Below, piece after piece: positions 8,797-18,319 of a DNA stretch of 64,000 nt (positions are counted from its first letter, which is position 1; every line of letters begins with the position of its first letter). The notes below the pieces were generated by a model, which worked only from the letters and a program-made list of their open reading frames with translations, did no database searches and was not told the origin of the DNA. Source of the stretch: Arachnia propionica (GTDB lineage Bacteria > Actinomycetota > Actinomycetes > Propionibacteriales > Propionibacteriaceae); the NCBI RefSeq assembly GCF_003859805.1, contig NZ_RQZG01000009.1, positions 61,909 through 125,908 of the forward strand. The letters run 5' to 3'. Made by a program: the position numbers and the translations under genes.

Positions 8797-10257
8797 ATGT
8801 CGACGACCCCCACCACCCGCACCTGGCTCGGGTTGTGGGTGCTCGCCGCCGCGTTGGCGATCATCGTCATCGACGGCACCGTCGTCGGTGTCGCCCTTCC
8901 CACCATCATCGACGACCTCGGGTTGTCGTTGACCGGTGGCCAGTGGGTCAACTCCCTCTACTCCGTGGTGTTCGCGGCCCTGCTGCTCACCTTCGGGCGC
9001 ATCGGTGACAACCACGGTCGCCGACGGATGCTGCTGGTCGGGGTGGCGGTGTTCGTCGCCGGATCGGTGTTGGCGGGCCTCGCGACGGGGGCCGGTCCAC
9101 TCATCGCGGGACGCGCCGTCCAAGGGGTCGGTGGGGCGATGGTGCTGCCGGCGACCCTCTCCAGCGTCAACGCCACCTTCCGTGGCCCCCACCGCGCCAC
9201 CGCGTTCGGCATCTGGGGGGCCGTGCTGTCGGGGGCCGCCGCGCTCGGACCGCTGCTCGGCGGCTGGCTCACCGCCGGCACCGGCTGGCGGGCCGTGTTC
9301 TGGATCAACGTCCCACTCGGGATCGCCGTCGTGGTCGCGGCCCGGCATCTGGTGCCGGAGACCCGCAGTCCCCGTCCCGAACCCCTCGAACCCTTCGGCC
9401 CGCTCCTGTCGGCCCTCGGTTTCGGTGCCCTGGTCTTCGGGTTGATCGAGGGCACCACCCTCGGCTGGTGGACCCCCCGCGAGGCCCTGCAGGTCGGGCG
9501 CCTGACCTGGGGCCCCGACGCGCCGGTCTCCGCCGCACCGGTCGCCGTCGCGGTGGGGCTGGGCTTCCTCGTCTGGTTCGTCCTGCGGGAGCACCGCCGT
9601 CACCGCCTGCCGCACCTGGTCAACCTCGACCTGTTCCGCATCCACACCTTCAGCCGCGGCAATCTCACCGCCGCGCTGGTGCAGGTCGCCGAGTACGTCC
9701 TGATCTTCGTGCTGCCCATCCACCTGGTCACCGGTGCCGACGCCAGCCCGCTCACCGCAGGTCTGGTGCTGATGTCGATGGCTCTCGGGGCCTTCGCCTC
9801 CGGTGCGTCCGCGCGTCTGCTGGCGCGCCACCTGGCCACCCGGCGCATCGTGCAGCTGGGGCTGCTGCTGGAGATCCTCGGCATGGCGGCGACGGCGCTC
9901 GCCATCCAGACCTCCGTCTCCCCCCTGTGGGTGGCGGCCGCGATGCTGCCGTACGGGATCGGCCTGGGGTTGGCGGCCGCCCAGCTGACCTCCATGGTGC
10001 TCCACGACGTACCCGTGGCCCAGTCCGGTCAGGGATCGGCCCTCCAGTCCACCATCCGGCAGGTCGGGGCGGCCCTCGGGTCGGCGCTGGGCGGTACCGT
10101 GATGGGGTTGGTGCTCGCCGGTCACCCCGTCTCCGACGCCCCCGCGACACTCCTGGCCCAGGCCTGTGGCGTCGCCCTGTGGCTCGCGACGGCGGTGCTG
10201 GTGGTGGCGCTGGGCCTGGTTCCGCTACGTCGAACTTCGGGGGGACACGTAGAATGA
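8797..10257 (+). CDS. DHA2-family MFS drug:H+ antiporter
   Basis: A 486-residue membrane protein with about 14 hydrophobic segments, as in the DHA2 (14-TMS) group. The first segment carries IDGTVVGVALPTI, loop 2-3 has the MFS motif GRIGDNHGRRRM, and segment 5 has motif C-like GAAALGPLLGGWLT. It should export lipophilic drugs or dyes using the proton gradient. Start ATG 8797 follows AAGGAGCAACCG. It is divergent from umuDC across a short region that holds an SOS box. Substrate cannot be told from sequence. Confidence 0.9.
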   Translation: MSTTPTTRTWLGLWVLAAALAIIVIDGTVVGVALPTIIDDLGLSLTGGQWVNSLYSVVFAALLLTFGRIGDNHGRRRMLLVGVAVFVAGSVLAGLATGAGPLIAGRAVQGVGGAMVLPATLSSVNATFRGPHRATAFGIWGAVLSGAAALGPLLGGWLTAGTGWRAVFWINVPLGIAVVVAARHLVPETRSPRPEPLEPFGPLLSALGFGALVFGLIEGTTLGWWTPREALQVGRLTWGPDAPVSAAPVAVAVGLGFLVWFVLREHRRHRLPHLVNLDLFRIHTFSRGNLTAALVQVAEYVLIFVLPIHLVTGADASPLTAGLVLMSMALGAFASGASARLLARHLATRRIVQLGLLLEILGMAATALAIQTSVSPLWVAAAMLPYGIGLGLAAAQLTSMVLHDVPVAQSGQGSALQSTIRQVGAALGSALGGTVMGLVLAGHPVSDAPATLLAQACGVALWLATAVLVVALGLVPLRRTSGGHVE

Positions 10258-10284
10258 CCGGGCGAGATCACTTTTGAGGGGAAC

Positions 10285-11217
10285 ATGAGCATTCACGATC
10301 TGATCATCATCGGTTCCGGCCCGGCCGGGTACACCGCCGCCATCTACGCGGCACGCGCGGCGCTCAGCCCCGTCGTGTTCGAGGGTGCGTTCAGCGGTGG
10401 TGGTGCCCTGATGAACACCACCGATGTGGAGAACTTTCCCGGCTTCCCCGAGGGCGTCATGGGTCCTGACCTGATGGAGAACATGCGGGCCCAGGCCAAG
10501 CGGTTCGGGGCGGAGCTGGTCACCGACGACGTGACGGCCGTCGACCTGACCGGTGAGGTGAAGCAGGTCACCGACTCCACGGGCAACCTCTGGCAGGCCC
10601 GGGCCGTCATCCTGGCGATGGGTTCGGGCTACCGGAAGCTCGGGGTTCCCGGCGAGGACCGGCTGTCCGGGTTCGGGGTCAGCTGGTGCGCCACCTGCGA
10701 CGGTGCGTTCTTCCGTGACAAGCCGATCATCGTGGTCGGGGGCGGTGACTCCGCGGTCGAGGAGGCGACCTTCCTCACCCGGTTCGGCTCCTCGGTGCTG
10801 CTCGTGCACCGTCGTGACGAGTTGCGTGCCTCCAAGGTGATGGTCGCGCGTGCCGAGAAGGACCCGAAGCTCAGTTTCGCGTGGAACAGCGTCGTGGAGT
10901 CGATGAACGGCGAGAGCACGGTGGAGTCCGTGACGCTGCGTGACGTGGTCACCGGCGCCACCCGCGACGTCGAGGCCGCCGGGGTGTTCGTCGCGATCGG
11001 GCACGATCCCCGCAGTGAGCTGGTCAAGGGCCAGGTGGATCTCGACGACGCCGGTTACGTGCTGGTGCGCGAGGGCTCCCAGGCCACCAACCTCGACGGG
11101 GTCTTCGCCTGCGGCGACCTCGTCGACCACACCTACCGTCAGGCCATCACCGCCGCCGGGTCGGGCTGTCGCGCAGCCCTCGACGCCGAGCGGTGGCTGG
11201 CCGCCCTCCAGTCCTGA
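10285..11217 (+). CDS. trxB: Thioredoxin-disulfide reductase
   Basis: A 310-residue low-molecular-weight thioredoxin reductase. The FAD site is [19 protein letters not shown] (residues 7-25), the redox motif is Cys135-Ala-Thr-Cys138, and the NADPH site is [12 protein letters not shown]. The closing FAD motif is [19 protein letters not shown]. It passes electrons from NADPH to thioredoxin in the cytosol. trxA follows after 16 bp with its own AAGGAG site, so they form an operon. This pair beside the parB side of oriC is a conserved actinobacterial arrangement. Confidence 0.97.
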   Translation: MSIHDLIIIGSGPAGYTAAIYAARAALSPVVFEGAFSGGGALMNTTDVENFPGFPEGVMGPDLMENMRAQAKRFGAELVTDDVTAVDLTGEVKQVTDSTGNLWQARAVILAMGSGYRKLGVPGEDRLSGFGVSWCATCDGAFFRDKPIIVVGGGDSAVEEATFLTRFGSSVLLVHRRDELRASKVMVARAEKDPKLSFAWNSVVESMNGESTVESVTLRDVVTGATRDVEAAGVFVAIGHDPRSELVKGQVDLDDAGYVLVREGSQATNLDGVFACGDLVDHTYRQAITAAGSGCRAALDAERWLAALQS

Positions 11218-11233
11218 ACCCGAAGGAGAAGCC

Positions 11234-11554
11234 ATGAGTGTCGCCGACATCACCGAGGCCCAGTTCGCCGATGAGGTGCTGCTGTCCCCCGTCCCCGTCG
11301 TGGTGGACTACTGGGCCGACTGGTGCTCTCCCTGCAAGCAGCTGTCACCCATCATCGACGAGCTGGCCCGCGAGTACGAGGGTCGGGTGAAGTTCGTGAA
11401 GGTCGACACCTCCGCCGAGGCGGGGCTCGCCGCGCAGCAGGGCATCCTGTCGTTGCCGACGTTGCAGTTCTACAAGGCCGGGCGGGTCGAGAAGTCGCTG
11501 TCCGGCGGCAAGTCGAAGAATGCGCTCAAGAAGGTCCTCGACGAGCTGATCTGA
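11234..11554 (+). CDS. trxA: Thioredoxin
   Basis: A 106-residue thioredoxin. The active site is WCSPC (Cys31, Cys34), a small variation on the usual WCGPC. The buried aspartate region VVDYWADWC and the cis-proline loop ILSLPTLQFY are present. It reduces protein disulfides and receives electrons from TrxB just upstream. The start ATG 11234 has AAGGAG at 11223-11228. Its stop overlaps by one base the ATG of the next gene. Confidence 0.95.
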   Translation: MSVADITEAQFADEVLLSPVPVVVDYWADWCSPCKQLSPIIDELAREYEGRVKFVKVDTSAEAGLAAQQGILSLPTLQFYKAGRVEKSLSGGKSKNALKKVLDELI

Positions 11555-12357
11555 TGGCCGAGTTCGATTCACCCGGCTCCGGCAGGCCTCGCCGGGGTCT
11601 GCCGGAGGTTGCCGAGGAGGACGACTCGCCCACCTTGGTGAACATGCCGGTGCCCCGTCGTTCCGCGTTGACCCCGTCGTCACCCGGCACGCCACTCAGC
11701 CCGTTCCCGGACCCGGTGCCGCGACGTTCCGCCCTGACCCCCGCCTCGCCGACGACGGCTGCTCCGGTGCCGCGTCGTTCCGCGTTGACGCCGTCGTCGC
11801 CCGGACGCTGGCACGCGGTCGGGAGGGATGACGACGACGCCAAGCCGCCGCTGCCGGTGTGGGTCAAGAGCACCGCGATCGGGGTGCTGGTGGTGATCGT
11901 GGTGGTCGCCGGGTGGCTGGTGTTCAACCTGGCCTCCCCGACCCCGCCGTCGCCCTCGACGTCGCCGTCGGACTCGGCCACCTCGAGTGGGCCGTGGGAG
12001 CTGCGGCTGGTGAAGCAGGTGGGTGAGTACGTGGCGGGGGATCCCATTGTAGGGGACGGGTCCGTCACGGGTGACGCAGAGCTGCTCAGCGCCGACTACT
12101 CCGACGGCACCAGCAAGTTCCGGCTCCAGCTGTACCGGCCGGAGACGGACATGACCGCGTACCTGAAGACGGCCGGTGTGGTGGAACCGGTGGAGGTCGG
12201 CAATGCGATGTGCGGCACCCTGGAGGGCAACGGGTTGCCGATGTGCGTTCGGGTGGTCGACGACACCGCCATCGCCGTGGCGGGGCTCAGCGAGCAGACC
12301 CCGGAGGCGCTGTCGGCGCTGGTGGACGAGTTCTACGCCAGGCTGAGCGGAAAGTGA
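11554..12357 (+). CDS. Single-pass membrane protein with three PRRSALTP repeats
   Basis: A 267-residue protein of unknown function. Residues 1-95 form a proline- and serine-rich cytoplasmic segment carrying three copies of VPRRSALTP(S/A)SP, then a charged linker. One membrane helix (about 107-128, AIGVLVVIVVVAGWLVFNL) leads to a Ser/Pro linker and an external domain of about 120 residues with two cysteines (MCGTLEGNGLPMC). The start overlaps the trxA stop by one base, so it is co-transcribed with trxB-trxA. The repeats could be phosphorylation or binding sites; this is inference. Confidence 0.75.
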   Translation: MAEFDSPGSGRPRRGLPEVAEEDDSPTLVNMPVPRRSALTPSSPGTPLSPFPDPVPRRSALTPASPTTAAPVPRRSALTPSSPGRWHAVGRDDDDAKPPLPVWVKSTAIGVLVVIVVVAGWLVFNLASPTPPSPSTSPSDSATSSGPWELRLVKQVGEYVAGDPIVGDGSVTGDAELLSADYSDGTSKFRLQLYRPETDMTAYLKTAGVVEPVEVGNAMCGTLEGNGLPMCVRVVDDTAIAVAGLSEQTPEALSALVDEFYARLSGK

Positions 12358-12399
12358 GCGGTGTTCCCGCCGGGGGGTGGTGAGGGATAGGTTGGTCCG

Positions 12400-13698
12400 G
12401 TGAGCCAGAGCAGACACGACACCCGGCTCGACCCGTTCGTCGAGCACTACGCCCAGCGCACGCACAGCCTGAAGGTCTCGGCGGTGCGGGCACTGTTCGC
12501 GGTGGCGAACCGGCCGGAGATCGTGTCGTTGGCCGGGGGGATGCCGAACATCCAGGACCTGCCGTTGGATCATCTGGGCGATGAACTGAGTGCCCTGGTC
12601 CGGGAGCGCGGCACCCAGGTCATGCAGTACGGGTCGGGGCAGGGGGAGCCCCGGATCCGGGAGCAGATCTGTGAGGTGATGGCGGAGGAGGGCGTCGTCG
12701 CGCATGCCGACGACGTGGTCATCACCGCCGGGTCGCAGCAGGGGCTGGACCTGGTGACCCGCACCTTCTGCGACCCGGGGGATGTGATCCTGGCGGAGTC
12801 GCCGTCGTACGTGGGTGCGCTGGGCACGTTCCAGAGCTACCAGGCCGAGGTGGTGCACGTGCCCTGCGACGACGCGGGCCTGGTGCCGGAGGCGTTGCGG
12901 GAGGTGATCACCCGGCTGCGTGCGGCGGGGAAGCGCCCGAAGTTCCTGTACACCATCCCGAACTTCAACAACCCGTCGGGGGTGACGCAGCCGCTGGAGC
13001 GCCGTCGTGAGGTGCTGGCGGTGTGCCGGGAGCTGGGGGTGCTGGTCGTCGAGGACAACCCGTACGGGCTGCTCAGCCTGGATGCAGAGCCGATCCCTGC
13101 GATGCGTTCGATGGATGAGGACGTGATCTACCTGGGGTCGTTCTCGAAGACCTTCGCGCCGGGGTTCCGGGTGGGCTGGGTGTGTGCACCGCACGCGGTG
13201 AAGGAGAAGCTGGTGCTGGCGCAGGAGTCGGCGACGCTGTGTCCGCCGGTGTTCTCGCAGTTCGCGATCAGCGACTACCTGACCCACAACGACTGGCGGC
13301 AGCAGATCGAGGTGTACCGGGGGATGTACCGTCAGCGTCGTGACGCGATGTTGCAGGCCCTGGGCCGGGAGATGCCGCCGGGGTGTTCGTGGACCCGGCC
13401 GGGTGGGGGGTTCTTCGTGTGGGTGAGCCTGCCGGAGGGGATCAATGCGTCGGCGATGCTGCCGCGTGGGGTGAATGCGCGGGTGGCGTTCGTGCCGGGC
13501 TCGGCGTTCTTCGCCGACGGTCAGGGGGGTCGCAATGTGCGGCTGTCGTTCTGCTTCCCCCCTGCGGAGCGGATCGTCGTGGGGGTGGAGCGGTTCGCCG
13601 AGGTGGTGCGGGGCGAGCTGGAGTTGTTGCACACGTTCGGGATCTCCAGCAGTTCGGGTGGGGGTCATGCGGCTGGGCCCGGACCGGATGTGTTGTGA
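12400..13698 (+). CDS. PLP-dependent class I/II aminotransferase (2-aminoadipate/valine-type)
   Basis: A 432-residue fold-type I aminotransferase. Key segments are SLAGGMPNIQDLP, the YTIPNFNNPSGVT cofactor loop, and SFSKTFAPGFRVGW with the Schiff-base Lys250. The sequence is of the MocR/LysN subgroup (2-aminoadipate, kynurenine or branched-chain amino acid transaminase) but has no HTH domain. The likely start is GTG 12400. In related genomes such a gene sits between trxA and parB, next to a ligase as here. The exact substrate is uncertain. Confidence 0.85.
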   Translation: MSQSRHDTRLDPFVEHYAQRTHSLKVSAVRALFAVANRPEIVSLAGGMPNIQDLPLDHLGDELSALVRERGTQVMQYGSGQGEPRIREQICEVMAEEGVVAHADDVVITAGSQQGLDLVTRTFCDPGDVILAESPSYVGALGTFQSYQAEVVHVPCDDAGLVPEALREVITRLRAAGKRPKFLYTIPNFNNPSGVTQPLERRREVLAVCRELGVLVVEDNPYGLLSLDAEPIPAMRSMDEDVIYLGSFSKTFAPGFRVGWVCAPHAVKEKLVLAQESATLCPPVFSQFAISDYLTHNDWRQQIEVYRGMYRQRRDAMLQALGREMPPGCSWTRPGGGFFVWVSLPEGINASAMLPRGVNARVAFVPGSAFFADGQGGRNVRLSFCFPPAERIVVGVERFAEVVRGELELLHTFGISSSSGGGHAAGPGPDVL

Positions 13699-13713
13699 GA
13701 AGGGGAGTGTGAC

Positions 13714-14652
13714 ATGACCGTGTTCGTCATCGCCGGTGGGTTGAGCCATGAGCGGGACGTGTCCCTGCGTTCGGGGGCGCGGGTGGCCACGGCGCTCCGG
13801 GATCGGGGGCTGGCCGTGGAGGTCGTCGACGTGAACCAGGAGCTGATCGCCAGGCTCCAGGCCGACGACGACCCCGTCGCGGTTCCGGTGCTGCACGGGG
13901 GGCTGGGTGAGGACGGGGCGCTGCGTGAGGTGCTGCGGGTGCTCGGGGTGCCGTTCGTCGGGTCGGGGGGTGCGGCGTCCAGGCGGACCTTCGACAAGTC
14001 GATCGCGACCCGGCTGGTGGCCGGGGCCGGGATCCCGACACCGCAGCAGGTCGCGTTGCCGGATGACATCTTCCGGGAGTTGGGGGCGCAGGCGATCATG
14101 GCGGCGCTCGGGGAGAGGTTGCACTTCCCGCTCATGGTCAAGCCGGCGCGGTCGGGATCGGCGTTGGGGGCGGTGAGGGTGAGTGCCGCGGAGGAGTTGC
14201 CGCAGGCGCTGGTGGGGGCGTTCGCGTACGGGAAGATGGCCGTGGTGGAGGAGTTCATCGACGGCGTGGAGCTGGCGGTCACCGTCGTCGACGGGGCGGA
14301 GGGGCCGCGGGCGTTGCCGCCGGTGGAGATCCGGCCCGCGGGTGGGGTCTACGACTACGAGGCCCGCTACACGGCGGGGGCGACGCGTTTCGTCACGCCG
14401 GGGGAGCTGCCGGAGGCGGTGCTGGAGCAGGCCGGGGAGGTCGCGGTGCGGGTGCACGAGCTGCTGGGGCTGCGTGACCTCTCACGCACCGACCTGATCG
14501 TCCGCGACGGCGTCGCGCACTTCATCGAGGGCAACGTCGCACCGGGCCTGACGGAGACCTCTCTGGTGCCGCTCGCCCTGGAGGCAGCGGGTCTGAGTTT
14601 GGGCGAGGTCGTCGAGGATCTGATCGACAAGGCCAGGTCCAGGCTCGGGTGA
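13714..14652 (+). CDS. D-alanine--D-alanine ligase family ATP-grasp enzyme
   Basis: A 312-residue ATP-grasp ligase. N-terminal GGLSHERDVSLRSG and VLHGGLGEDGALREVL are the first substrate motifs, VKPARSGSALGA is the ATP loop, ARYTAG and LSRTDLIV lie in the central domain, and EGNVAPGLTETSLVP is the magnesium and D-Ala site (EINTLPGMT in standard Ddl). The departures from the standard motif mean that a different D-amino acid or peptide product is possible. It follows the aminotransferase after 15 bp, so the two are probably one operon. A RBS-like AAGGGGAG precedes the ATG. Confidence 0.8.
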   Translation: MTVFVIAGGLSHERDVSLRSGARVATALRDRGLAVEVVDVNQELIARLQADDDPVAVPVLHGGLGEDGALREVLRVLGVPFVGSGGAASRRTFDKSIATRLVAGAGIPTPQQVALPDDIFRELGAQAIMAALGERLHFPLMVKPARSGSALGAVRVSAAEELPQALVGAFAYGKMAVVEEFIDGVELAVTVVDGAEGPRALPPVEIRPAGGVYDYEARYTAGATRFVTPGELPEAVLEQAGEVAVRVHELLGLRDLSRTDLIVRDGVAHFIEGNVAPGLTETSLVPLALEAAGLSLGEVVEDLIDKARSRLG

Positions 14653-14660
14653 GCCGCCTG

Positions 14661-14690
14661 TTTCAGAGACTTTTCGGGGATCAGTTGTGC
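14661..14690. repeat. Second copy of the dispersed repeat near 4414-4480
   Basis: The stretch beginning CTTTTCGGGGATCAGTTGTG matches the reverse complement of the segment after the S9 peptidase gene with about four differences over 26 bases. It lies between the convergent ligase and Mrr-type genes. Confidence 0.35.
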
Positions 14691-14744
14691 GTTTTGACCA
14701 TCCAAGGCCCGAGAAGTCATGACAGGATCCCGAGAAACTGCCTC

Positions 14745-15650
14745 TCACAGTCCCTCAAAGAAGTCGTCGTCGAGCCGTACCAGGCTGGGAGTCTCCTCAC
14801 GTTGCACCCCGACGCCGTGCTGGACCAACAGGTGGGCCAGCCGTGAGCCGTCGATGAGTTCGATGCGGGCGTTGATGCGTTCGGCCTCGTCACGGGCTCC
14901 GCGGCTGAAGGTCGCGGTGGTGATGTAGACACCACGGTCGCCCTGTCGTCCGAGCAGGGCTCCAGCGAATTTCTGGATCTCTGGGCGGTCGACGATGCGA
15001 TCAGCGGCCCACCGTTTGGCCTGTACGTAGATGCGGTCCAGGCCGAGGGGGTCCTGGCTGATGATGCCGTCGATCCCACCGTCGTTGCTGGGCTGGGTGC
15101 GCTCCAAGGAGCCGCGTTGTCCATACCCCATGGCACCGAGCAGGCGGATGACCAGGTGTTCGAAGGCCGCCGGGGTGATGCTCAGGGCGGCTTCCAGCAC
15201 CTCGGTCTCGACGGCAGCCCGGTTGACGCTGACGGCTCGGGCGATGAGATCAGCCGGGGTGGGTGCTGGTTCCAGTGATGGTGTGGAGCTGTCATCAGTC
15301 GTGTTCCGGGTGCGTTGCAGGAACTCGCGAAACGACGGGTAGGTCTTCAGGATCTTCACATCGATCCGCTCCGGGTGGGAACGGAGGACTTGGAGGCCGG
15401 CTTCGGTGATCCGCTCCTGACCCCGGGCGGGTCGCTCCGCCAGGCCCGCCTGCACCAGGTAGGTCACGGCCCAGCCCACCCGACCGGCCATCACCCGCTG
15501 TTTCCCACTGGGTATCAGGGCGGCGCGCTCCTCGGCCGTGAGTTGGAACTCGTCCTCCAGTGCGGAGATGAGGTCCCGCATCCGCCAGGTCCGGCCATCG
15601 GAGAGCAGTTCCAGTACCGGCCGCATGCAGGCCTGGTAGTCGGGGATCAT
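14745..15650 (-). CDS. Mrr-type restriction endonuclease
   Basis: A 301-residue protein in two parts. Residues 1-100 form an Mrr N-terminal winged-helix domain (starting MIPDYQACMRPVLELLSDG). The C-terminal PD-(D/E)xK nuclease has AFEHLVIRLL with Glu164, NDGGIDGII with Asp194 and IYVQAKRW with Gln210-Lys212. Mrr enzymes cut DNA carrying methylated adenine or cytosine. A type I methylase remnant lies nearby and only 0.4 kb separates them, so this is a small restriction island between ddl and parB. A nuclease that acts on foreign methylated DNA is the simplest reading. Confidence 0.88.
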   Translation of the reverse strand: MIPDYQACMRPVLELLSDGRTWRMRDLISALEDEFQLTAEERAALIPSGKQRVMAGRVGWAVTYLVQAGLAERPARGQERITEAGLQVLRSHPERIDVKILKTYPSFREFLQRTRNTTDDSSTPSLEPAPTPADLIARAVSVNRAAVETEVLEAALSITPAAFEHLVIRLLGAMGYGQRGSLERTQPSNDGGIDGIISQDPLGLDRIYVQAKRWAADRIVDRPEIQKFAGALLGRQGDRGVYITTATFSRGARDEAERINARIELIDGSRLAHLLVQHGVGVQREETPSLVRLDDDFFEGL

Positions 15651-16029
15651 CTCTTCTCCTCAAAGGTCAGCAACCGACCCCGGCAGCACTCATACTGGCA
15701 CCGCAGAGCTCCAGTTGAGTGAACCTCTCCAAGAGTCTCACGATTTCCCGCTGCACTTCAATCGGGGAAACGGAGACTCAGAGATCGTTTCCGAACTGCC
15801 GGTGACGCTTCGACCACGGACGGATTCGGTTCCGGGATCACCTGGTGGCACCGGTTGCATCACTGACGAGAACCAGGCGTGTGGGCCAGCCTCCACCAGA
15901 TCCTTCTTGACCAACTCGGTCACCCCGGGGCCATCGACTGGGAACACCACTGCCCTGCTCACCCTGGCCACGGCCTACACCGCACCACCACTCCTCGTCA
16001 AAGCACGCCACCAGTCATGAAACGACCTC
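15651..16029. other. Gene-free spacer with an IS5/IS427-type transposase fossil
   Basis: No intact gene is seen in these 379 bases. On the plus strand, about 15878-15945 translates to WASLHQILLDQLGHPGAIDW, which resembles the conserved SLHQILLDQLG...IDWS segment of IS427-group transposases. It stops matching after about 20 residues, so it is a short relic. A 77-codon minus-strand frame (15738-15971) has no recognisable content. Confidence 0.4.
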
Positions 16030-17483
16030 TCAGGCCACGCTGGTGTCGTAGAGGTCCAGCACCTGCCGGTACAGCACCTTCTCGCTGCTGCGGATGTCCC
16101 GGGTGACCTGGCGAGATCCCTCGGTGCGAACCTGTCGGAATCTCCGACAGGTTGCCGACTCCTCCAGTTCACCCTCCGCGTAGATGTTGCGCAGGTGCTC
16201 GACGACGTTGGTTCGGGAGGTCTGGAACAGCTCAGCGATCTGTTGCTGACTCAGCCACAGCGACTCATCCACCAGCCGCACCTCCAGAGCCGCGGTGCCG
16301 TCGTCGCGACGGTAGAGGAGCAGCTCGGCCTGACGGGCGACGATGCGGGCGATCTCCGCGTTGAGTTCCGTGATGTCGACCGCCTCGCGGGTGTCCTCCT
16401 TCTCCACGTGCGCGGAGACGGACAGGTTGTAGTCGGCCTCACCGATGTCCTCATTGCTGACCAACGACGCGACGTGGGGGACCTCCTCCCGGGCGGTGAA
16501 CAGCTCCAGGATGCGCTGCTGGTGCTCCGGCTGCAGCTTGTTCTTGTTGCCGACCCGGCTGAACTCCGCCGAGGCGTCGATGAACAGGACGTCGTTGCTG
16601 GGTTTCGACTTCTTCAACACGATGATGCAGGTGGCGATCGTCGTGCCGAAGAACAGGTCCTGCGGCAGCTGGATGACCGCATCCACGTAGTTGTTGTCCA
16701 CGAGATACTTGCGGATCTTCTGCTCCGCGCCGCTCCGGTACAGCACCCCGGGGAACTCGACGATGGCCGCGGTGCCGTTGACCGCCAGCCAGGACAGGAT
16801 GTGCATCGTGAAGGCCAGATCGGCCTTCGACTTCCGCCCCACCACGGTGAGCCGGGCCAGCACCTCTGAGACCTCCGGCGGCGTGTATAGTACTCGCCCC
16901 CGGACTTGCCCGCCTGGGAGGCGTACATCTGCATGAGGTACTCGTAGGCGTCGCCGAACAGGTCGATGGAGTTGTCCTCGAAGCTTCCCAGCGGCAGGTC
17001 ACCGATGGCGTTCAGCAGCTTGACGAGCTTCTCGTTCCGCCTGGGGATGGTTGGTCCGAGCTTCGAGCTGTTGACGTCGAGGTCATCGAACAGGCCCTTG
17101 AGGGCGCGTTCGCTGGGCTGGCCCATCGCGGAGCCCTGGATGTTGCGGAACACCCGCGCCAACGTCTCGTTGAGGTTCGCGTCCTGAGCAGCCCGAGCAC
17201 GGACGTTGACGAACAGCTCCGAGGGGAAGATGAAGAACCCCTTCTCCTCGATGATTCCCCGCATGCCCCGCTCCGCAACGGCATCCGGCAGCTCCGCGTA
17301 GTCGTCGTCCCCATCAGCGTTGATGTAGGCGGTCAGGTTCTCCGAGATGAACCGGTAGAACAACATCCCCAACACATAGGCCTTGAAGTCCCACCCGTCG
17401 ACGCTGCCACGCAGGTCGTTGGCAATGCGCCAGATCGTCTTGTGCAGCTCGCCGCGCTGGGCTTCGCTGGTGGTGGGTGCCAT
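16030..17483 (-). pseudogene. Type I restriction methylase (HsdM) remnant fused to a RhuM fragment
   Basis: Reading from the ATG at 17483, a normal HsdM N-terminus ([29 protein letters not shown]) runs to GKSGGEYYT. There a two-base insertion (near 16885-16895) shifts the frame. In the next frame [19 protein letters not shown] runs straight into [18 protein letters not shown], so the middle of the enzyme is missing, including the AdoMet-binding PACGSG motif and the catalytic NPPY motif. Near 16320 the HsdM tail passes into a RhuM N-terminus (VRLVDESLWLSQQQIAELF), which also has an internal gap before SEKVLYRQVLDLY. No hsdR or hsdS is present. It cannot methylate DNA. Confidence 0.88.
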
Positions 17484-17597
17484 GCTCGTCTCCTGGCCCG
17501 AGGACCTCTCGGATGCAGGCATCATCCTACCGAGGGAGTCCGACACAAGGTCTCCAGCAGTCGACGAGTCGACTCAGGGCTGGATACCGGCCGCCGG

Positions 17598-18155
17598 TCA
17601 GGCCCCGTGGCCGGTGCTCTGCCCCTGCCGCTGCCACATTTTGACCGACGGGCTGAACAGCAGGATGAGTGAGGCCACTGCAAGCCCCAGGCTGACGGTA
17701 CCGCCGATCAGGCTGGGTGCATGTCTGCCTCTTCCCACGGTCAGGTGAAACAGGAGAAAGGCCCCGCTCAGCAGGAGCTGCATCACGGTGCCGGCAATCA
17801 GCGAGGCGTACCCCTTGCGCAGCAGAAAAACGATCCCGGACACCAGGAGCAGCACCGCCGCGACAGGAAGGCCGACAGCGAAGAAGTACAACACTCCCAG
17901 GCCGATCGTCCCGGAGGTCGCCCCCTTCTGGGTCTCCATCGAGATGAACAGTGCCAGCCCGGCGAAGATGAACGACAGCATGATCCCGAGACTGCCGCTG
18001 ACGATGCCGAGCACCGACGCCGCCGTCGCCGCGCCGGGACGTCGCTGTTTGCTCGTGCCACTCGTGTCGTGGGGTGCCCACACGTAGCCACCCGGTGGTC
18101 GTACCGGGTGCGACGGTGTGGGCCGGAACTCAGGGGGCTGCTCGGAGAGGTTCAT
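17598..18155 (-). CDS. Proline-rich N-terminus plus four-helix membrane protein (DUF4190-like), paralogue 1
   Basis: A 185-residue protein: a short proline-rich cytoplasmic head (about 1-40), then four hydrophobic segments, the first being AATAASVLGIVSGSLGIMLSF. The pattern resembles small actinobacterial DUF4190-type membrane proteins. The tandem gene at 18372-19025 is a clear paralogue, sharing RPGAAT(A/G)ASVLGI(V/I)SGSLGI and a C-terminal LFSPSVKMW / MLSPAAKQW match. Function is unknown. The ATG at 18155 has a weak upstream GGAGGATC. Confidence 0.7.
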   Translation of the reverse strand: MNLSEQPPEFRPTPSHPVRPPGGYVWAPHDTSGTSKQRRPGAATAASVLGIVSGSLGIMLSFIFAGLALFISMETQKGATSGTIGLGVLYFFAVGLPVAAVLLLVSGIVFLLRKGYASLIAGTVMQLLLSGAFLLFHLTVGRGRHAPSLIGGTVSLGLAVASLILLFSPSVKMWQRQGQSTGHGA

Positions 18156-18319
18156 GTCGTTGATCCTCCCGCACCAACCCCGGGATGTCCACAGTCCTGA
18201 TGCTCTCAGGGCTCGTCGTCTCCGCTGGCGGTCAGTCCAAGGCTCGACAGGAGCTGACCCACGGTTCCGCTGAGAGCAACACCGGGGCAGGAGGATGCGG
18301 ATCGCTCAGGCCGGAAACG

